From: Selaginella moellendorffii
Lineage: Eukaryota > Streptophyta > Lycopodiopsida > Selaginellales > Selaginellaceae
Direction of reading: 5' to 3'
DNA length: 64,000 nucleotides
Assembly: GCF_000143415.4 (NCBI RefSeq)
Contig: NW_003314270.1
Span: 2,697,668 to 2,761,667, forward strand
The notes beneath the pieces are model-generated. The model was not told where the DNA came from. It worked only from the letters and a program-made list of their open reading frames with translations, and did no database searches. Made by a program: the position numbers and the translations under genes. Shown here piece after piece: positions 8,771 through 24,120 of the stretch (position 1 is its first letter; every line of letters begins with the position of its first letter).

Positions 8771-9985
8771 TCACACTTTGCCAATCCAAATGTAATACGG
8801 CACCTTCAGAATAGGAACGTATGGGATTTTGCCAAAGCTGTTATCCTCGTAGACTGAAGAAAGATTGTCAGGTAGCATATCCATTGAAAAGAAAAGCCTT
8901 TACCAGTTGCAAGTCGATGCTCGAGATATTGTCGTTGTTCAGGTCCCAAGTCAATACAATCCAAATCAAACACGGCCCTCCAAAACCAACGACGGAGCCA
9001 AGAGTGCTGCCGCTCGGGCTTGTCAAACTTTGCAGACGTCGTGAAATCGGCCACTCCCACGATTCCATCCACGTCGAGATAGGACAGAGCCCGGTCTATC
9101 ACCTTGATAAACTGCGGTATCACTGTCATGAACGACGACGAAGGAAAACTTGAGTGTCACGGCGAGCTCGGAAACAAAACAAATGTGAAAGAGTCTGCTC
9201 TCGCTTACTTGACAGGGAGTACGAGAATGTAACGAGAGTTGCGGGAGCCGGAGGCCGAAACTCGCAAGCGTCCTCTTCAATCACCTCGACGTTGGTCCAT
9301 CCGAATCCCTCCACCTTTGCGGCAGCCACATCGCACAAGGCGGAGCAAAGATCAACCACGTAAATATTCTGGAAAGCCGAGAGGTCCAGGCACCTGGATA
9401 GCATTCTCACGTTCTCGGCGGTGCCCCCTCCCAAATCGACCCACACCATCCCGGATCGTCCCTGGAGCCGTGACGCACACTCAACCAGCATTTGTTCTCT
9501 CCCGTGGAGAAAGCCGGCACGAAAAGCGTCGTCTGCAGTTAACCATCATCTCAGTCCTTCCTCTCTCTCAAGAGAAAAGAAGCAGACAAACGAAAGAGGA
9601 TACTTACATGCCTGTGCCTGCGAGCTGTAGAATGCCTGGAGCCGCTCCTTGTGAGTGTCACCAGTGATCCTCCCAAACCACATCGCCGCCAGGCACTGCA
9701 TGTCTTGTTTCACGCTGTGGACCATCTGCGCCATAGCTGAGCTACAATCACCCAAAACAGGACAAGCTTTAAGGGAGAGAGGAAGAGAAAAATATCATCC
9801 AGAGTAAAAACAAACCTATCTTGACGTTTTGTTCTTCGATGGCTACGCCGGCGAAATAGCTCCTGCGATGATTGAGTAAGTTGCTGGAAGAACAGTAGAA
9901 CAGCAGCTCCAAGAATATATCTCCTCCCACCTTGAGTTTTCGAGTTCCTCTCCTCCACTCGAGCAGCTCCAAAGTCAAAAGCCAT
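8771..9985 (-). CDS. BTA1: Betaine-lipid (DGTS) N-methyltransferase-like, BtaB half only
   Basis: Five exons: from ATG 9985; from about 9741; about 9530-9210; about 9129-8905; about 8855-8771. The core resembles the SAM-dependent methyltransferase half of betaine-lipid synthase, which trimethylates diacylglyceryl-homoserine to DGTS in the ER: HKERLQAFYSSQA, GREQML, SAM motif VWVDLGGGTAENV, VVDLCSAL, LVTFSYSL, DGIVGVADF, RRWFWRAVFDLD, and the closing PYVPILKVPYYIWIGKV. About 310 residues. In the algal enzyme this unit is fused to a BtaA (aminocarboxypropyl-transferase) half; here a TGA follows directly and no BtaA sequence is seen. Exon 1 adds a hydrophobic segment and an Arg/Lys-rich stretch. 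An alternative start is MAQMVHSV in exon 2. Confidence 0.75.
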
Positions 9986-11375
9986 GGGTGTGGCAGTAGC
10001 AGCGGAGTCGGAGAAACGAGGGGCGCCACGCCTCCGCTACAACAGCCCTCTTGTCCAGGTGATCCTCATCGGCTTCGTCTGCTTCTGCTGCCCCGGGATG
10101 TTCAATGCCTTGAACAGCATGGGAGGCGGAGGCCAAGTCTCCAAGACCGCCTCCAACAACGCCAACACCGCCCTCTACGCAACCTTCGCGGTGTTCGGAG
10201 TCTTGGGCGGCGGGATCTACAATCTCCTCGGCCCCCGCTTCACTCTCCTCTTCGGCTCCAGCTTCTACGTGCTCTTCGCCGGCTCGTATCTCTTCTACAA
10301 TCACCACCAAGACGCCAAAGGTGACGCCTTCAACATCACCGCCGGAGCTCTCCTCGGCATGGGAGCCGGGCTCCTCTGGGCTGGCCAGGGAGCGATCATG
10401 ATGTCCTACCCCCCGGAGAGGCTCAAAGGCCGCTACATATCCATCTTCTGGAGCATCTTCAACCTGGGAGCTATGATCGGTGGCTTCCTCCCCTTCGGCC
10501 TCAACTACAACCGGCCGAATGCCCAGTCCGTGAACGACGCCACCTACATCGGCTTCATGGTGATCATGTCCTTCGGCTCGCTGCTCACGCTGGCCCTGCT
10601 CACGCCCGACCGAGTTGTCCGAGACGATGGAAGCCGAGTCACTGCTATCCGCTACTCCAATCCTTTCACCGAGGGATGGGAGATCCTCAAGTTGTTTCGA
10701 ACACCCAAGCTGCTGCTCCTGGCCCCTGCTTGCGTCGCTAGCAATTTCTTCTACACGTACCAGTTCAACGGCTTCAATGCGTCGCTCTTCAACGTGAGAA
10801 CCCGCGGCTTCAACGGTGTCTTCTACTGGGGAGCTCAGATGCTGGGAGCCACTGTTCTTGGATTTCTCCTCGACGCCTGCCACCCGAGGAGGAAAGTTAG
10901 AGGATTCGTCGGAATCGCTGTGGTGGCGGTGTTTGGGATGGTTACCTGGGGTGGCGGCCTTGCCAAGCAGCTGGAGTACTCGCGGTATGATCTCCCTCCC
11001 GAGCTCGACTTTAAGAGCGGACCTGAGTATGCCGGACCGTTTATCCTGTTCGTCTGCTATGGACTGCTCGACGCTATGTACCAGACGCTGTGCTACTGGA
11101 CGATGGGAGCTCTCACTGACGATGCTCTAGCGCTCAGTCGCTGTGCTGGCTTCTACAAGGGAGTGCAAAGTGCTGGAGCAGCGGTGGCATGGCAACTGGA
11201 CGCACACAAGGTCAGGTTTTTAGTCCAGCTGCTCGTCAACTGGGGACTCTTGGTGCTCAGCGTCCCTCTGCTAATGCTTATAATGAAAGACGTCAAGGAC
11301 TCCTGTGCAGGAGATGCACCACTTACAGCCGAGAGTAGCACTAAAGACGGTGAGACCGCCAAGGAAACAGTATGA
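9984..11375 (+). CDS. UNC93-like major-facilitator membrane protein
   Basis: Intronless frame of 463 residues with about 11-12 hydrophobic segments. Opening RYNSPLVQVILIGFVCFCCPGMFNALN is characteristic of the UNC93/DUF895 branch of the major facilitator superfamily; GRYISIFWSIFNLGAMIGG and the late LCYWTMGALTDDALALSRCAGFYKG segment fit the same family. Animal UNC93 modulates a K+ channel; a plant relative affects K+ balance; substrate here unknown. The C-terminal ~30 residues are polar and Ser/Thr/Glu-rich. The start ATG is the first Met before the conserved block. Its ATG overlaps that of the divergent BTA1-like gene within a single CATG. Codon usage is rich in C-ending codons, unlike the intron-rich neighbours. 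Confidence 0.85.
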   Translation: MGVAVAAESEKRGAPRLRYNSPLVQVILIGFVCFCCPGMFNALNSMGGGGQVSKTASNNANTALYATFAVFGVLGGGIYNLLGPRFTLLFGSSFYVLFAGSYLFYNHHQDAKGDAFNITAGALLGMGAGLLWAGQGAIMMSYPPERLKGRYISIFWSIFNLGAMIGGFLPFGLNYNRPNAQSVNDATYIGFMVIMSFGSLLTLALLTPDRVVRDDGSRVTAIRYSNPFTEGWEILKLFRTPKLLLLAPACVASNFFYTYQFNGFNASLFNVRTRGFNGVFYWGAQMLGATVLGFLLDACHPRRKVRGFVGIAVVAVFGMVTWGGGLAKQLEYSRYDLPPELDFKSGPEYAGPFILFVCYGLLDAMYQTLCYWTMGALTDDALALSRCAGFYKGVQSAGAAVAWQLDAHKVRFLVQLLVNWGLLVLSVPLLMLIMKDVKDSCAGDAPLTAESSTKDGETAKETV

Positions 11376-11427
11376 AGCCATTGTAAAGTCACTGGAAGGA
11401 ACAAAACAAAACAGAGCTAAGTGTTTT

Positions 11428-12025
11428 TCAGCACGTAGAATTCTGGCCAAGCACCTGTGGATTGCCGAATGTATCCTCGTCGCCATCCTCGACTTTCTTT
11501 CGCCTCTCCGCGATCATCTGTGTGTATGCCTGCGCGGGAAGAACAGTGAGTGCTACAAACAAAGATAGAACTAGAAAAACTTCTGAAAGTTTACCTGTGG
11601 ATACGAGTAGAGGAACACAAACCACCATGCTGCGATTACCAAGGTGACAAAAGAAGTAACCGGAATGGAGTGGAAAACTGGCCAAGACGCTCCAATCGTC
11701 AGTATTCCTGTGGCTACAATGCTCCAAGGCTGGCACCTGGAAGCAAGTAGCAAGAGTAGAACAAAGGAGGAGCTTTCAGGACGTACCAGGCAGGCTTTGT
11801 ATCCCAAACGCTCTCGTATTCCAGCGACAAATCTTCCAAGTATCGTTCCATGTCGTCCACGGCTCGCTTTCCAGCGCTCCCATTCCCTGAAGAAAATGCC
11901 ACAGTTTCCCGCTTCCTCGGTTCCCTCCTGCCAATGGCAATGGGCCTGACATTCCGGCGCTGGCTCACAGACTTGAGACAATCTACGCCCGTGAACAACG
12001 AGGGGAGGAGCAACAATGCCGCCAT
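11428..12025 (-). CDS. Predicted plastid membrane protein (DUF6737-like)
   Basis: Three exons: 12025 to about 11788; the exon carrying CQPWSIVATG; and the last, from AYTQMIAERRKK to TGA at 11428. About 160 residues. The first ~55 residues are basic and Ser/Arg-rich, compatible with a transit peptide. The conserved part reads YESVWDTKPAWCQPWSIVATGILTIGASWPVF then a second hydrophobic segment VTLVIAAWWFVFLYSYP, so two membrane spans, and an acidic tail. The KPAWCQPWSI motif recalls a small cyanobacterial/plastid family of unknown role. Both splice joints keep frame (the Trp codon in PAWCQPW is split). It lies 122 bp downstream of the ISWI gene on the same strand. Confidence 0.6.
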
Positions 12026-12146
12026 AGCCAGAATTAAAACGAAGCCACAAAATCCCTATAAAGGCAGTAACTCTTTAAAGAAGAAAGCTTCATTTCTTCA
12101 AACTTACACTACATTATCGTCACCATTCAGAAACACTGCTGCTTTG

Positions 12147-16740
<4,594 letters not shown>

Positions 16741-16846
16741 CGCTCCCCAGCAAATAACCTAGAATGCCGCTCCCTCCCCTTTTACTCCCTTTTCCCTCTT
16801 TCCACTACTTAAAGCCACTGGAGAAATATTATAGGGCTTGAGGGAA

Positions 16847-18287
16847 ATGGGCGGGGCGGACATGGGAGGATCCGTGAAGCGAGCGACGATCGATGCTGTC
16901 GCAGGCGCTGTAGCTGGAGGAATCTCCAGGACGATCGTGGCGCCGCTCGATGTGATCAAAATCCGGTTCCAGGTAAGGCGATTTCCTCGCTCACAGGCTC
17001 AATCGCATCGTCTTCTCGCTTCCCAGGTCCAGCTAGAGCCGACGAGCCGGCGATTGAGCCAAGGATCTTCATCCTTGCCAGGCGGTGTCTCGAAATACAC
17101 GGGCATCGCACAGGCTATGCGAGACATTTTCCGCGAGGAAGGGATCCCGGTAAGAGAAAAAATCCTTTTTCTTTCTAACAAAGGGATAGAAGATAGATCG
17201 CGTTGCATGTGATAGGGCCTATGGAGGGGAAATGTTCCAGCCTTGTTGTTAGTCATGCCGTACACTGCTATACAGTTCGTCGCGCTGCAAGGATTTCGAT
17301 CCACTTTCTCCAAGGGAGGTCGGCATCTTCTCTAGAACTTTGCATAGAGCATCCTCTTCTTTCGTCTCTTTTACTACGTGCCTCTTTTTTGGCATGCCAG
17401 CATCGATTTTTTAGCACCATTGGAGTTTGATCCTTCCTAAGTTTTAGCGGTTTGTGTGCAGGTGATGTTAGTCCCGTCCTGTCGTACGTGAGTGGAGCTG
17501 CTGCGGGGTGTGCTGCAACTATTGGATCCTATCCTTTTGATCTTCTACGTACGATTCTCGCTTCGCAAGGTGAACCAAAGGTGAATATTTTCTTTCCCGT
17601 GTTTTGCCGCTGAAATATGTATATGTTCTTCAGATTTATCGTTCTATGAGACACGCATTCGTAGATATACTACAAACAAGAGGATTTCGAGGCCTCTACG
17701 CCGGACTAACTCCTTCCCTGGTTGAAATCATACCTTATGCCGGGCTCCAATTCGGCTCGTATGACACCTTCAAGCGATGGGCACATGTAAGAAGACTTGT
17801 ATTTGGTTTCACTTAAAGTTTATCCCTATCTCTCTCTCTCATTCGTTGTGCAGCGTCTGGATCAGTGGAGGGGTGTAGACCGCCCGGAGCTTTCAGGCAT
17901 GCAACACTTTTGGTGTGGTCTAGCTGCGGGTACGTTCTCCAAGACGTGCTGCCATCCACTAGACGTTGTCAAGAAGCGATTCCAGGTGCGAAGTCTCTGT
18001 CAATCGCTTTCGTTTTTCATCTTCTTCCGGTGTAAAAACACCCTTGTTTTCTCTTGTTTTCAATCACCCAGGTGGAAGGCCTAGCTCGTCACCCACGCTA
18101 CGGTGCTAGAATAGAACTCAAGGCCTACAAAAGCATGATCGACGCGATCCGCCGGATTGTACAGCAAGAAGGCCTGGCCGGGCTCTACAAGGGGACTTAT
18201 CCGTCAGTTATAAAAGCTGCGCCAGCCGCTGCCATCACATTCGTCGTTTACGAGAAGGCTTCAAAATGGCTAGAGCTATGGTGGTGA
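16847..18287 (+). CDS. TPC1: Mitochondrial thiamine-diphosphate carrier
   Basis: Six or seven exons from ATG 16847 to TGA 18287; about 330 residues. Three repeats of the mitochondrial carrier family are visible with their signatures [21 protein letters not shown] and [10 protein letters not shown], each followed by a G-rich GLWRGN/GLYAGL/GLYKGT segment. The opening [30 protein letters not shown] and overall pattern fit the inner-membrane carriers that import thiamine diphosphate for pyruvate and 2-oxoglutarate dehydrogenases. The exon with [11 protein letters not shown] begins at 17216 after an unusually short intron. It shares a 106-bp divergent promoter region with the ISWI gene. Confidence 0.85.
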
Positions 18288-19245
18288 CGAGGTGATATCT
18301 ATCTTCTATCACTCACATACATGGTTTTAATTTCTCGTCAAGCACAGTGACAGGGAAAGCACGCACACCACCACCTCTGACAGCGGTGGTTCGTGAATCC
18401 ATCGCTCGAGTGCTGCTATAACTTCATCGATTTTCCTTCAGCAGATTTCTTTTGTTCTTCCCGAGAGAGGGGGAGAATTTTTGTGGAATTCAACACCGGG
18501 ACGCTTGTCTCTTCGGGGCTTGTAATGTAAAGATGAGCTCGCACTTTCACAGAAATGGGGCTTGTAAGTTAAGGTTTTTGATTGCACATGGCCCATCTGG
18601 AATCCAGCTTTTGGTTCTTGTGAGGAAAATCACTGTGATCACTGCGAAGAAACTATTTTCTAAGGTTTGTAACTCACGTAGTTTTGTTTGTTCTTGGCGA
18701 TCATAGAAAAATAGCCATAGCTCTTTCTAATGCTACAAATATCTTACCTCCATCCGGTAAAAAATTTCTTAGAATTTGAGGATCACACATGAATCAAATA
18801 TAGCAGTAGTACGTACGTGTCAAAGTAGCCAAAATTATGAGAAAATTACCTGACAGTTACTGCCAAAACTTTACCCCGCGCCGTCGAGTCGTCGTTGAGC
18901 GGAAATTATTCTTTTCTCGAAAACAACGGAATATTCGTCCGGCAGGCAAAGAGTGATGCCGTTTGCACGGCCGAGATTCGCTGCTCGTTTTGGTGCCCAG
19001 TCCGCCATAGCCAACGAAGAAAGAAGGCGAGCCAGGGTAGCCTTCTTGCTAGGGTTTCGCATTCTCTCCTACCCCAGCTGGTTTCTCTGTGCGGCTGTGC
19101 GCATTCTTCCCTCCCGTGCTGCTGGATTTCGACCATGGCGTAATCGCGTACCAGGTTTGCAAGGCATTGTGATCTTCTCCCCAGGATCCAGCTGATCCGT
19201 GGGCTAGATCTCCCGAAAGCCCTGGTTCTTGCGGGGTAGTATGAG
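18288..19245. other. Intergenic region before the right arm
   Basis: About 950 bp containing the 3' UTR of the carrier gene and the promoter/5' UTR of the ankyrin gene. The frames here are short and none resembles a protein I know. No repeat shared with the arms was seen, so the right duplication arm begins within or at the ankyrin gene (homology to the left arm starts at 19802). Confidence 0.6.
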
Positions 19246-21359
19246 ATGAGCAAGACGATGGGGCAGGAGATTAACCAGTACGCCCACAGCCCCGTCCACT
19301 GGGCCGTTGCCAGGGGCGATTACCCGGCGCTCAAGCGGATTCTCAGTGGCCTTCCCCGCCTCGCCAAGCCTGGCGAGGTTCGCACGGAGATCGAGTCGAT
19401 CCAGGCGGAGGTCAAGGCCGACGCCATCGCGGCGGTGATAGATCGCCGAGATGTGCCCAACCGGGAGACGCCACTGCATTTGGCGGTCAAGATGGGTGAC
19501 GAGACGTCGGTGGAGATGCTCATGCAAGCCGGGGCGGATTGGAGCCTCCAGAACGCGCAGGGATGGAGCGCCCTCCAGGAGGCGGTGTGCGCGCGAGAGG
19601 AAGGCATAGCCATGATCATCACGAGGTACTATCAGCCCATGGCTTGGGCGAAGTGGCTCCGGCGGCTGCCGAGAGTGGTAGGAACAATGCGGCGGATGAG
19701 AGACTTCTACATGGAGCTCACGTTTCACTTCGAGAGCTCGGTCATTCCTTTCATCTCCAGGATTGCTCCCAGCGACACTTACAGGATATGGAAGAAGGGT
19801 GCCAATCTCAGGGCGGACATGACACTCGCGGGCTTCGATGGTTTCAGGATCCAGAGGTCGGACCAGAGCTTTCTCTTTTTGGGCGATGGAAGCGACGACG
19901 GCAAGCTCCCTTCCGGGACCCTCTGTGTTCTCAGCCACAAAGAGAAGGAGATCATGAACGCTTTGGACGGTGCCGGAGTCCAGCCCACGGAGTCCGAGAT
20001 CGCGCAAGAGGTGGCGGTTTTGTCACAAACCAATATCTACAGGCCGGGGATCGATGTCACACAGGCCGAGCTCCAGCCGCATTTGACGTGGAGGAGGCAA
20101 GAGAAAACCGAGATGGTGGGCTCGTGGAAGGCGAAGATATACGACATGCATCATGTGACTGTCAGTGTCCGGTCGCGAAGGGTTCCAGGAGCCATGACAG
20201 ACGAGGAGCTGTTCGCTTCAGAAGAGGCCGAGGGAGAGGACGACGAAGACTACACCGATCTTCTAACCGAGGAGGAGAAGCAGCAACTGGACTCGGCGCT
20301 CAAGGCCGAGAATGGCGAGTTTATCGAGAAGGGATTTGACAAGGGTGGCAAGGACAACAGCAAGCTTCGCAGGCGCTTGGAGAACGGGGGGGATGATATT
20401 ATATTGGACGGATTGCTCGACGATGATATGAGCGTAGGGGGTGCTTCGTCTGGCTCGGATATCCACAGGGAGGACAGGAAGAGCTGGTTTAGCTGGGGGA
20501 AGAAGAGCGTCAAGCATGAAAACGCAAAGAAGGTGGAGCCGGCAAGGAAGTCTCTCAGCGTAGAAGTAGAGCGGGGTGGCAGGAATAACAGCAGAAAGTC
20601 TTTCGACAGGCGACCATCGAATTATAGAGCGGAGGACACATTCGAGCTCAAGAAGGGATACATGGACAAGCCTGCCAGGAAGAGCGTAAGCAGGGAGTCG
20701 ATTCACAAGCCTGGAAAGGCTGGCGCTGAAAACGAGTACCAGAAGGGATTGAGGCCGGTGCTGTGGCTCACGCCGGATTTTCCTCTGAGCACTGAGGAGT
20801 TTGTGCCGCTGCTGGACATCCTGTCCAACAAAGTGAAAGCGATCCGGAGGCTACGTGAGCTCTTGACAACCAAGCTACCGACTGGAACGTTTCCAGTCAA
20901 GGTAAGTTTATTTTCTTTTCTCGTTTCTCCAGTTCTTCGGTGACCAAACTTACTTTGTTTTTTCCTTCGTCTCAGCTGGCCATACCAGTAGTGCCCACCA
21001 TCAGAGTCGTCGTGACTTTCACTCGCTTTGACGAGATCCGCGCGCCGTCGGAGGAGTTTTCCACGCCACTCTCGAGTCCTCGCCACTTCCAAGACGCAAA
21101 AGCCAAGGAGGGCGATGCTCCGCAAGCACAGGCATCATCGGCGAGTTCATGGTTTTCGTGGATGCGACCTCACAGCCAGGCAAGCTCGTCGGCGGTGTCG
21201 GACGATCACGGGCCCGACTTGGTGGATCCGTTTCTCATCCCCAGTGACTACACCTGGGTGGACGTGAACGAGAAGAAGCGGCGAGCCAAGGACAAGAAAT
21301 CGAAGAGCAAGAAGAATAAGAAGCCTCCTCCAGCGCAGGGAGAGACAACGAAGGGCTAG
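19246..21359 (+). CDS. Ankyrin-repeat protein with GPCR-chaperone domain (ANKRD13-like)
   Basis: Two exons: 19246-20901 and 20976-21359, joined in frame (PVK|LAIPVV); 679 residues. N-terminal ankyrin repeats (SPVHWAVARGDYPALKRIL, ETPLHLAVKMGDETSVEMLMQAGADWS, GWSALQEAV) are followed by the GPCR-chaperone region (AKWLRRLP...FYMELTF, DTYRIWKKGANLRADMTLAGFDGFRIQRS), an acidic/Ser-rich middle, and a C-terminal block (LRPVLWLTPDFPLSTEEFVPLLDIL, TFTRFDE). A Lys-rich tail ends the protein. Animal ANKRD13 proteins bind ubiquitin and cargo at endosomes; the plant proteins are uncharacterised as far as I know. This is the complete member; the left arm has only residues ~186 onward. Confidence 0.9.
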
Positions 21360-21456
21360 TCTGCTTGCTAGCTCTCACCAGTTACAACAAACAAAGGCTT
21401 TTGGATTTTATTTTTTGTAGGCGATTCACACGAAATGAAATTCTTGTGTTCTTTCT

Positions 21457-21993
21457 TCACTTCTTGTATAGGGTGTAACCATACGAATTAGCAGCGATGA
21501 TGATCAGGAGCGTGATATAAGTGCCCCTCAGAGGAATCCTCATCAGCTTTTTCACGTAGGAACCAACGAGGATTAGAATGCCGACGAGAAAACACGCACC
21601 CATGGTCGACCACGATGCCTTCGCGTCGCTAAAGTCGTAGACAACATAGAGGAGGCTGAAAAAGAGTGGTGTCATCATCACGGACAAGCTCACCAAGAAG
21701 ATCATCCAAATAGAGATCACGAGCTTTTTGACCTCAGAAGCGTTTCCTTGTTCGTTCTCACCGATCGCTATTAGACACCTTGCCAATCCAAATGCTGAGA
21801 TGGTTGAAGCGAGAAGGAAGTGGAAGCAACGGCCCTTTTCCACTGGTGTGGCATTCTCTTTGATGAGGGAGATCCCTGACTGGAGGCATGTAGAAGCCAC
21901 AAAAGTGAAAGGCGTAATCAGCAATTTGGCAAACTTCAATGCTTCTTTGTTGGGGGCAGCATTAGCTTCTGCAATCTATCCCGCTTCTTCCAT
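21457..21993 (-). pseudogene. Small four-helix membrane protein, copy D (nonsense at codon 6)
   Basis: Same length and layout as copy A (178 codons) and very similar. The ATG at 21991-21993 is followed by GAA GAA GCG GGA TAG, where copy A has AAG as sixth codon, so a single base change gives a stop at 21976-21978. The rest of the frame is open to the stop at 21457. An N-terminally shortened product could start only at an internal Met in the third hydrophobic segment. Copy A, which occupies the equivalent place in the left arm, is intact. Confidence 0.75.
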
Positions 21994-22339
21994 TAAACTC
22001 AAAGTCCTTCCCCTGCAAGCTGCCGATTTTGTTGAGCGGGATGATGAGAGTGCTAAGATGGATCACATGGCCTTGATCGACCAGCAAAACACATTATATA
22101 TTCTTTAGATTCCGTGGAATGCCTTGAATCGGTATTTCCTGCACGATAAGCGACTTGCCACGACTTGCCACAAATAATCAGATGTATACGTTTCTTTGTT
22201 TTGTTCTTACAAGTCAAACTGATTCTGGCATTTTGCTACATGAATAGCAACCGGAAACAAATCTCTGCAAAATGGCAAGTGTCACTTGATTTTACATGGG
22301 GATCCGATAAACTACAAACAGTTTCTTTGTGTCTTGTTC

Positions 22340-23236
22340 TTACATAATCTTGCAAATCAAGTTCCTGGTAAACAGCTCGCTGGTGTTGTTCACGATCCAG
22401 GGCTGACCAAGCACTTGCTCTACCGTCAGCCTCCGGCTTGGATAAACCTCCAACATCCCCATGATCAAATCCTTTGCCTCACTCGACACATCACTCCAAT
22501 CCAATGCAAACTCCACATTGTCCACGCTTTTCAACAATGACTCCACATAATCAGAGTGGTATTCAGGGAACGCCACCCTTCCGCTAACAAGCTCATATAG
22601 AATGAGTCCGAGCCCCCAGACGTCCACCGCTTGAGTGTAGTATTTCGGCCATCCGCCCTCACCAGCCCTGAGAACATCTGGCGACATATACCCAGGGGTG
22701 CCACAAAGGTGGTGCATCTCGTCTGCCCGGTCAGTCGCAACCCCAAAGTCAGACAGCTTCACCTCGTAAGGTTGCGCTGGATGCGTCAGCAAAACGTTTT
22801 CCAGCTTCATATCCCTGTGCACCACCCCAAGGTTGTGCATCTCCCTCAGCGTCTCGGCCAGGCTCTTGGTCACAAACGCCGCCTCTTCATCCGCCAGCCT
22901 CCCCACCATCTTTAGCCTGTCCCGGAGCGTGCACGAGCAGAGCTCCAAGATTAGGGATCCCCACCAGCGGCCCTTGAGCTCCTCCTCGACCATGTCGTAG
23001 ATCTCTAGTGTACCATGGCAGCCATTGAGTTTGAGCATGATTTCCTTCTCTCTCTCACCCGATCTCTCGAAGCTCTTAGCCGCTAGCAACTTACCACCCA
23101 TTCTAAAGCTTACAAGGTGTACAGTACCTTGCCCTCCCTTTCCAAGCTCAAAACCCACATCATACATCTTTCTCAAGGACGAGAGCTCCTCGCTCACGAC
23201 CAACTCACCACTCTCGACCGCTCTCCACACAGTCAT
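22340..23236 (-). CDS. Ser/Thr protein kinase, copy 3
   Basis: Single exon, 298 residues, collinear with copy 2. All catalytic motifs are kept: GKGGQGTV, LLAAKSF, HRDMKLENVL, DFG, GTPGYMSPDV, DVWGLGLIL. Small differences from copy 2 include ELVSGRV for ELLSGRV, YVESLLK for YVELLLK and VLGQPWI for VLGHPWI. It lies 77 bp downstream of the dirigent-like gene on the same strand, reproducing the left-arm pair. Substrate and upstream signal cannot be inferred. Confidence 0.85.
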   Translation of the reverse strand: MTVWRAVESGELVVSEELSSLRKMYDVGFELGKGGQGTVHLVSFRMGGKLLAAKSFERSGEREKEIMLKLNGCHGTLEIYDMVEEELKGRWWGSLILELCSCTLRDRLKMVGRLADEEAAFVTKSLAETLREMHNLGVVHRDMKLENVLLTHPAQPYEVKLSDFGVATDRADEMHHLCGTPGYMSPDVLRAGEGGWPKYYTQAVDVWGLGLILYELVSGRVAFPEYHSDYVESLLKSVDNVEFALDWSDVSSEAKDLIMGMLEVYPSRRLTVEQVLGQPWIVNNTSELFTRNLICKIM

Positions 23237-23313
23237 GGCGATTAAACAACGATTGTTAGCGTGACCTAAAGGGAGCTGCCTTTAAGTCTTGATGAAACCA
23301 GATTGAATTATGA

Positions 23314-23870
23314 TCAAGACTTGCAGACCTTTGCGGTGAATTCCACGACATAGAGATTGCTTCCTTTGCTCGTTTCTTTCGCTGTGCCCGTGGCTCCTTC
23401 AAATCTTCCGGTGCCACCAACGATGGCGAAAAGAGCTTGAGATCCAGCGGTCGAGCTCCCGGCCTCGCCTTGAAACTCGAGGCTGCTACCATCAGCAAAG
23501 GAGCAATGCGAGGACTGGAAGCTCCCCAGGCCGGTGTTTGCGAGGATTCCCATGTATGTCCCCATGGATAACCTGGTATAGCCCTTGGTGGAGACCGAGA
23601 ATGGGGCTGCGAATGTCTGCATTGATCCGGGTCTACCAGCGTTGTCTTTGGGAAGAACGTAGAACTCGTTTTGGTTGATCCCCGTGTCCGTAAACAGGGA
23701 CTGGCCTTGGAAGGTGTAGGTCTTGCACTGTTTCACAAGAAGAAATTCTTTAAGATCTTGACTAGCAATGCAAAGCATGGATAAGAAAATGGAGTCTATA
23801 CCTTGGAGGACGATGTTGATGTCGCTAATGCCAGGATGATCAAGAAGATCCCAATTCCAGCGGAGGCCAT
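23314..23870 (-). CDS. Secreted dirigent-like (AOC-barrel) protein, right copy
   Basis: Exon 1 from ATG 23870 encodes the signal peptide (MASAGIGIFLIILALATSTS); the intron ends in TTGTGAAACAG; exon 2 begins CKTYTFQGQSLF and ends FTAKVCKS. The barrel core GSSLEFQGEAG and IVGGTGRFEGATGTAKET is present. About 160 residues, short for a dirigent protein (usually ~180). Likely apoplastic. The two arms' copies differ at only a handful of residues (for example FSVSTKG against FLVSTKG), consistent with recent duplication. An allene-oxide-cyclase-like fold without either activity is the main alternative. Confidence 0.7.
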
Positions 23871-23974
23871 TCGCCCCAATGTGTAGAATGCTCTAGCCTA
23901 GCACTCTCCATATCATAGATAAATAGATAGATACCAGAGTACACGTGAAATACGTGAGCGCATCGATCCATTAA

Positions 23975-24120
23975 CGCTGGGCCGAGGCTGAAGAAGGTCG
24001 GTGACGACGAGATTGTGGAACAAAACTTGACAGGAAGAGCTCGTCGTTGTTTTCTCGTGGTTCTTGGATGTTTGTAGGAGACTAGAGTACGATCCAGCTG
24101 CGAGGTTTAAAGGTAGATAA
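23975..24120 (+). pseudogene. DUF455 core-exon fragment, contiguous form
   Basis: Matches the DUF455 exon at 26001-26172: CGCTGGGCCGAGGCTGAAGA..., then GATTGTGGAACAAAAC, GAAGAGCTCG, and TTCTTGGATGTTTGTAGGAG...TTTAAAGGTAGATAA, with several small deletions and no useful frame. In this arm the exon fragment is uninterrupted; at 4600-5445 and 8276-8590 its two halves point in opposite directions. Confidence 0.7.

Noticed and set aside
9975..10883. 302-codon frame antisense to the UNC93-like gene
   Set aside because: It mirrors the C-rich third positions of the sense gene, is full of Glu/Val/Gly and resembles nothing; the sense frame is a clear transporter.
12057..12064. CTATAAAG as TATA box for the plastid membrane-protein gene
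   Set aside because: It is on the plus strand, wrong orientation for the minus-strand gene that starts at 12025.
20263..20706. Leu-rich minus-strand frame, also mirrored at 1902-2345
   Set aside because: Shadow of the acidic Lys/Glu-rich middle of the ankyrin/GPCR-chaperone gene.
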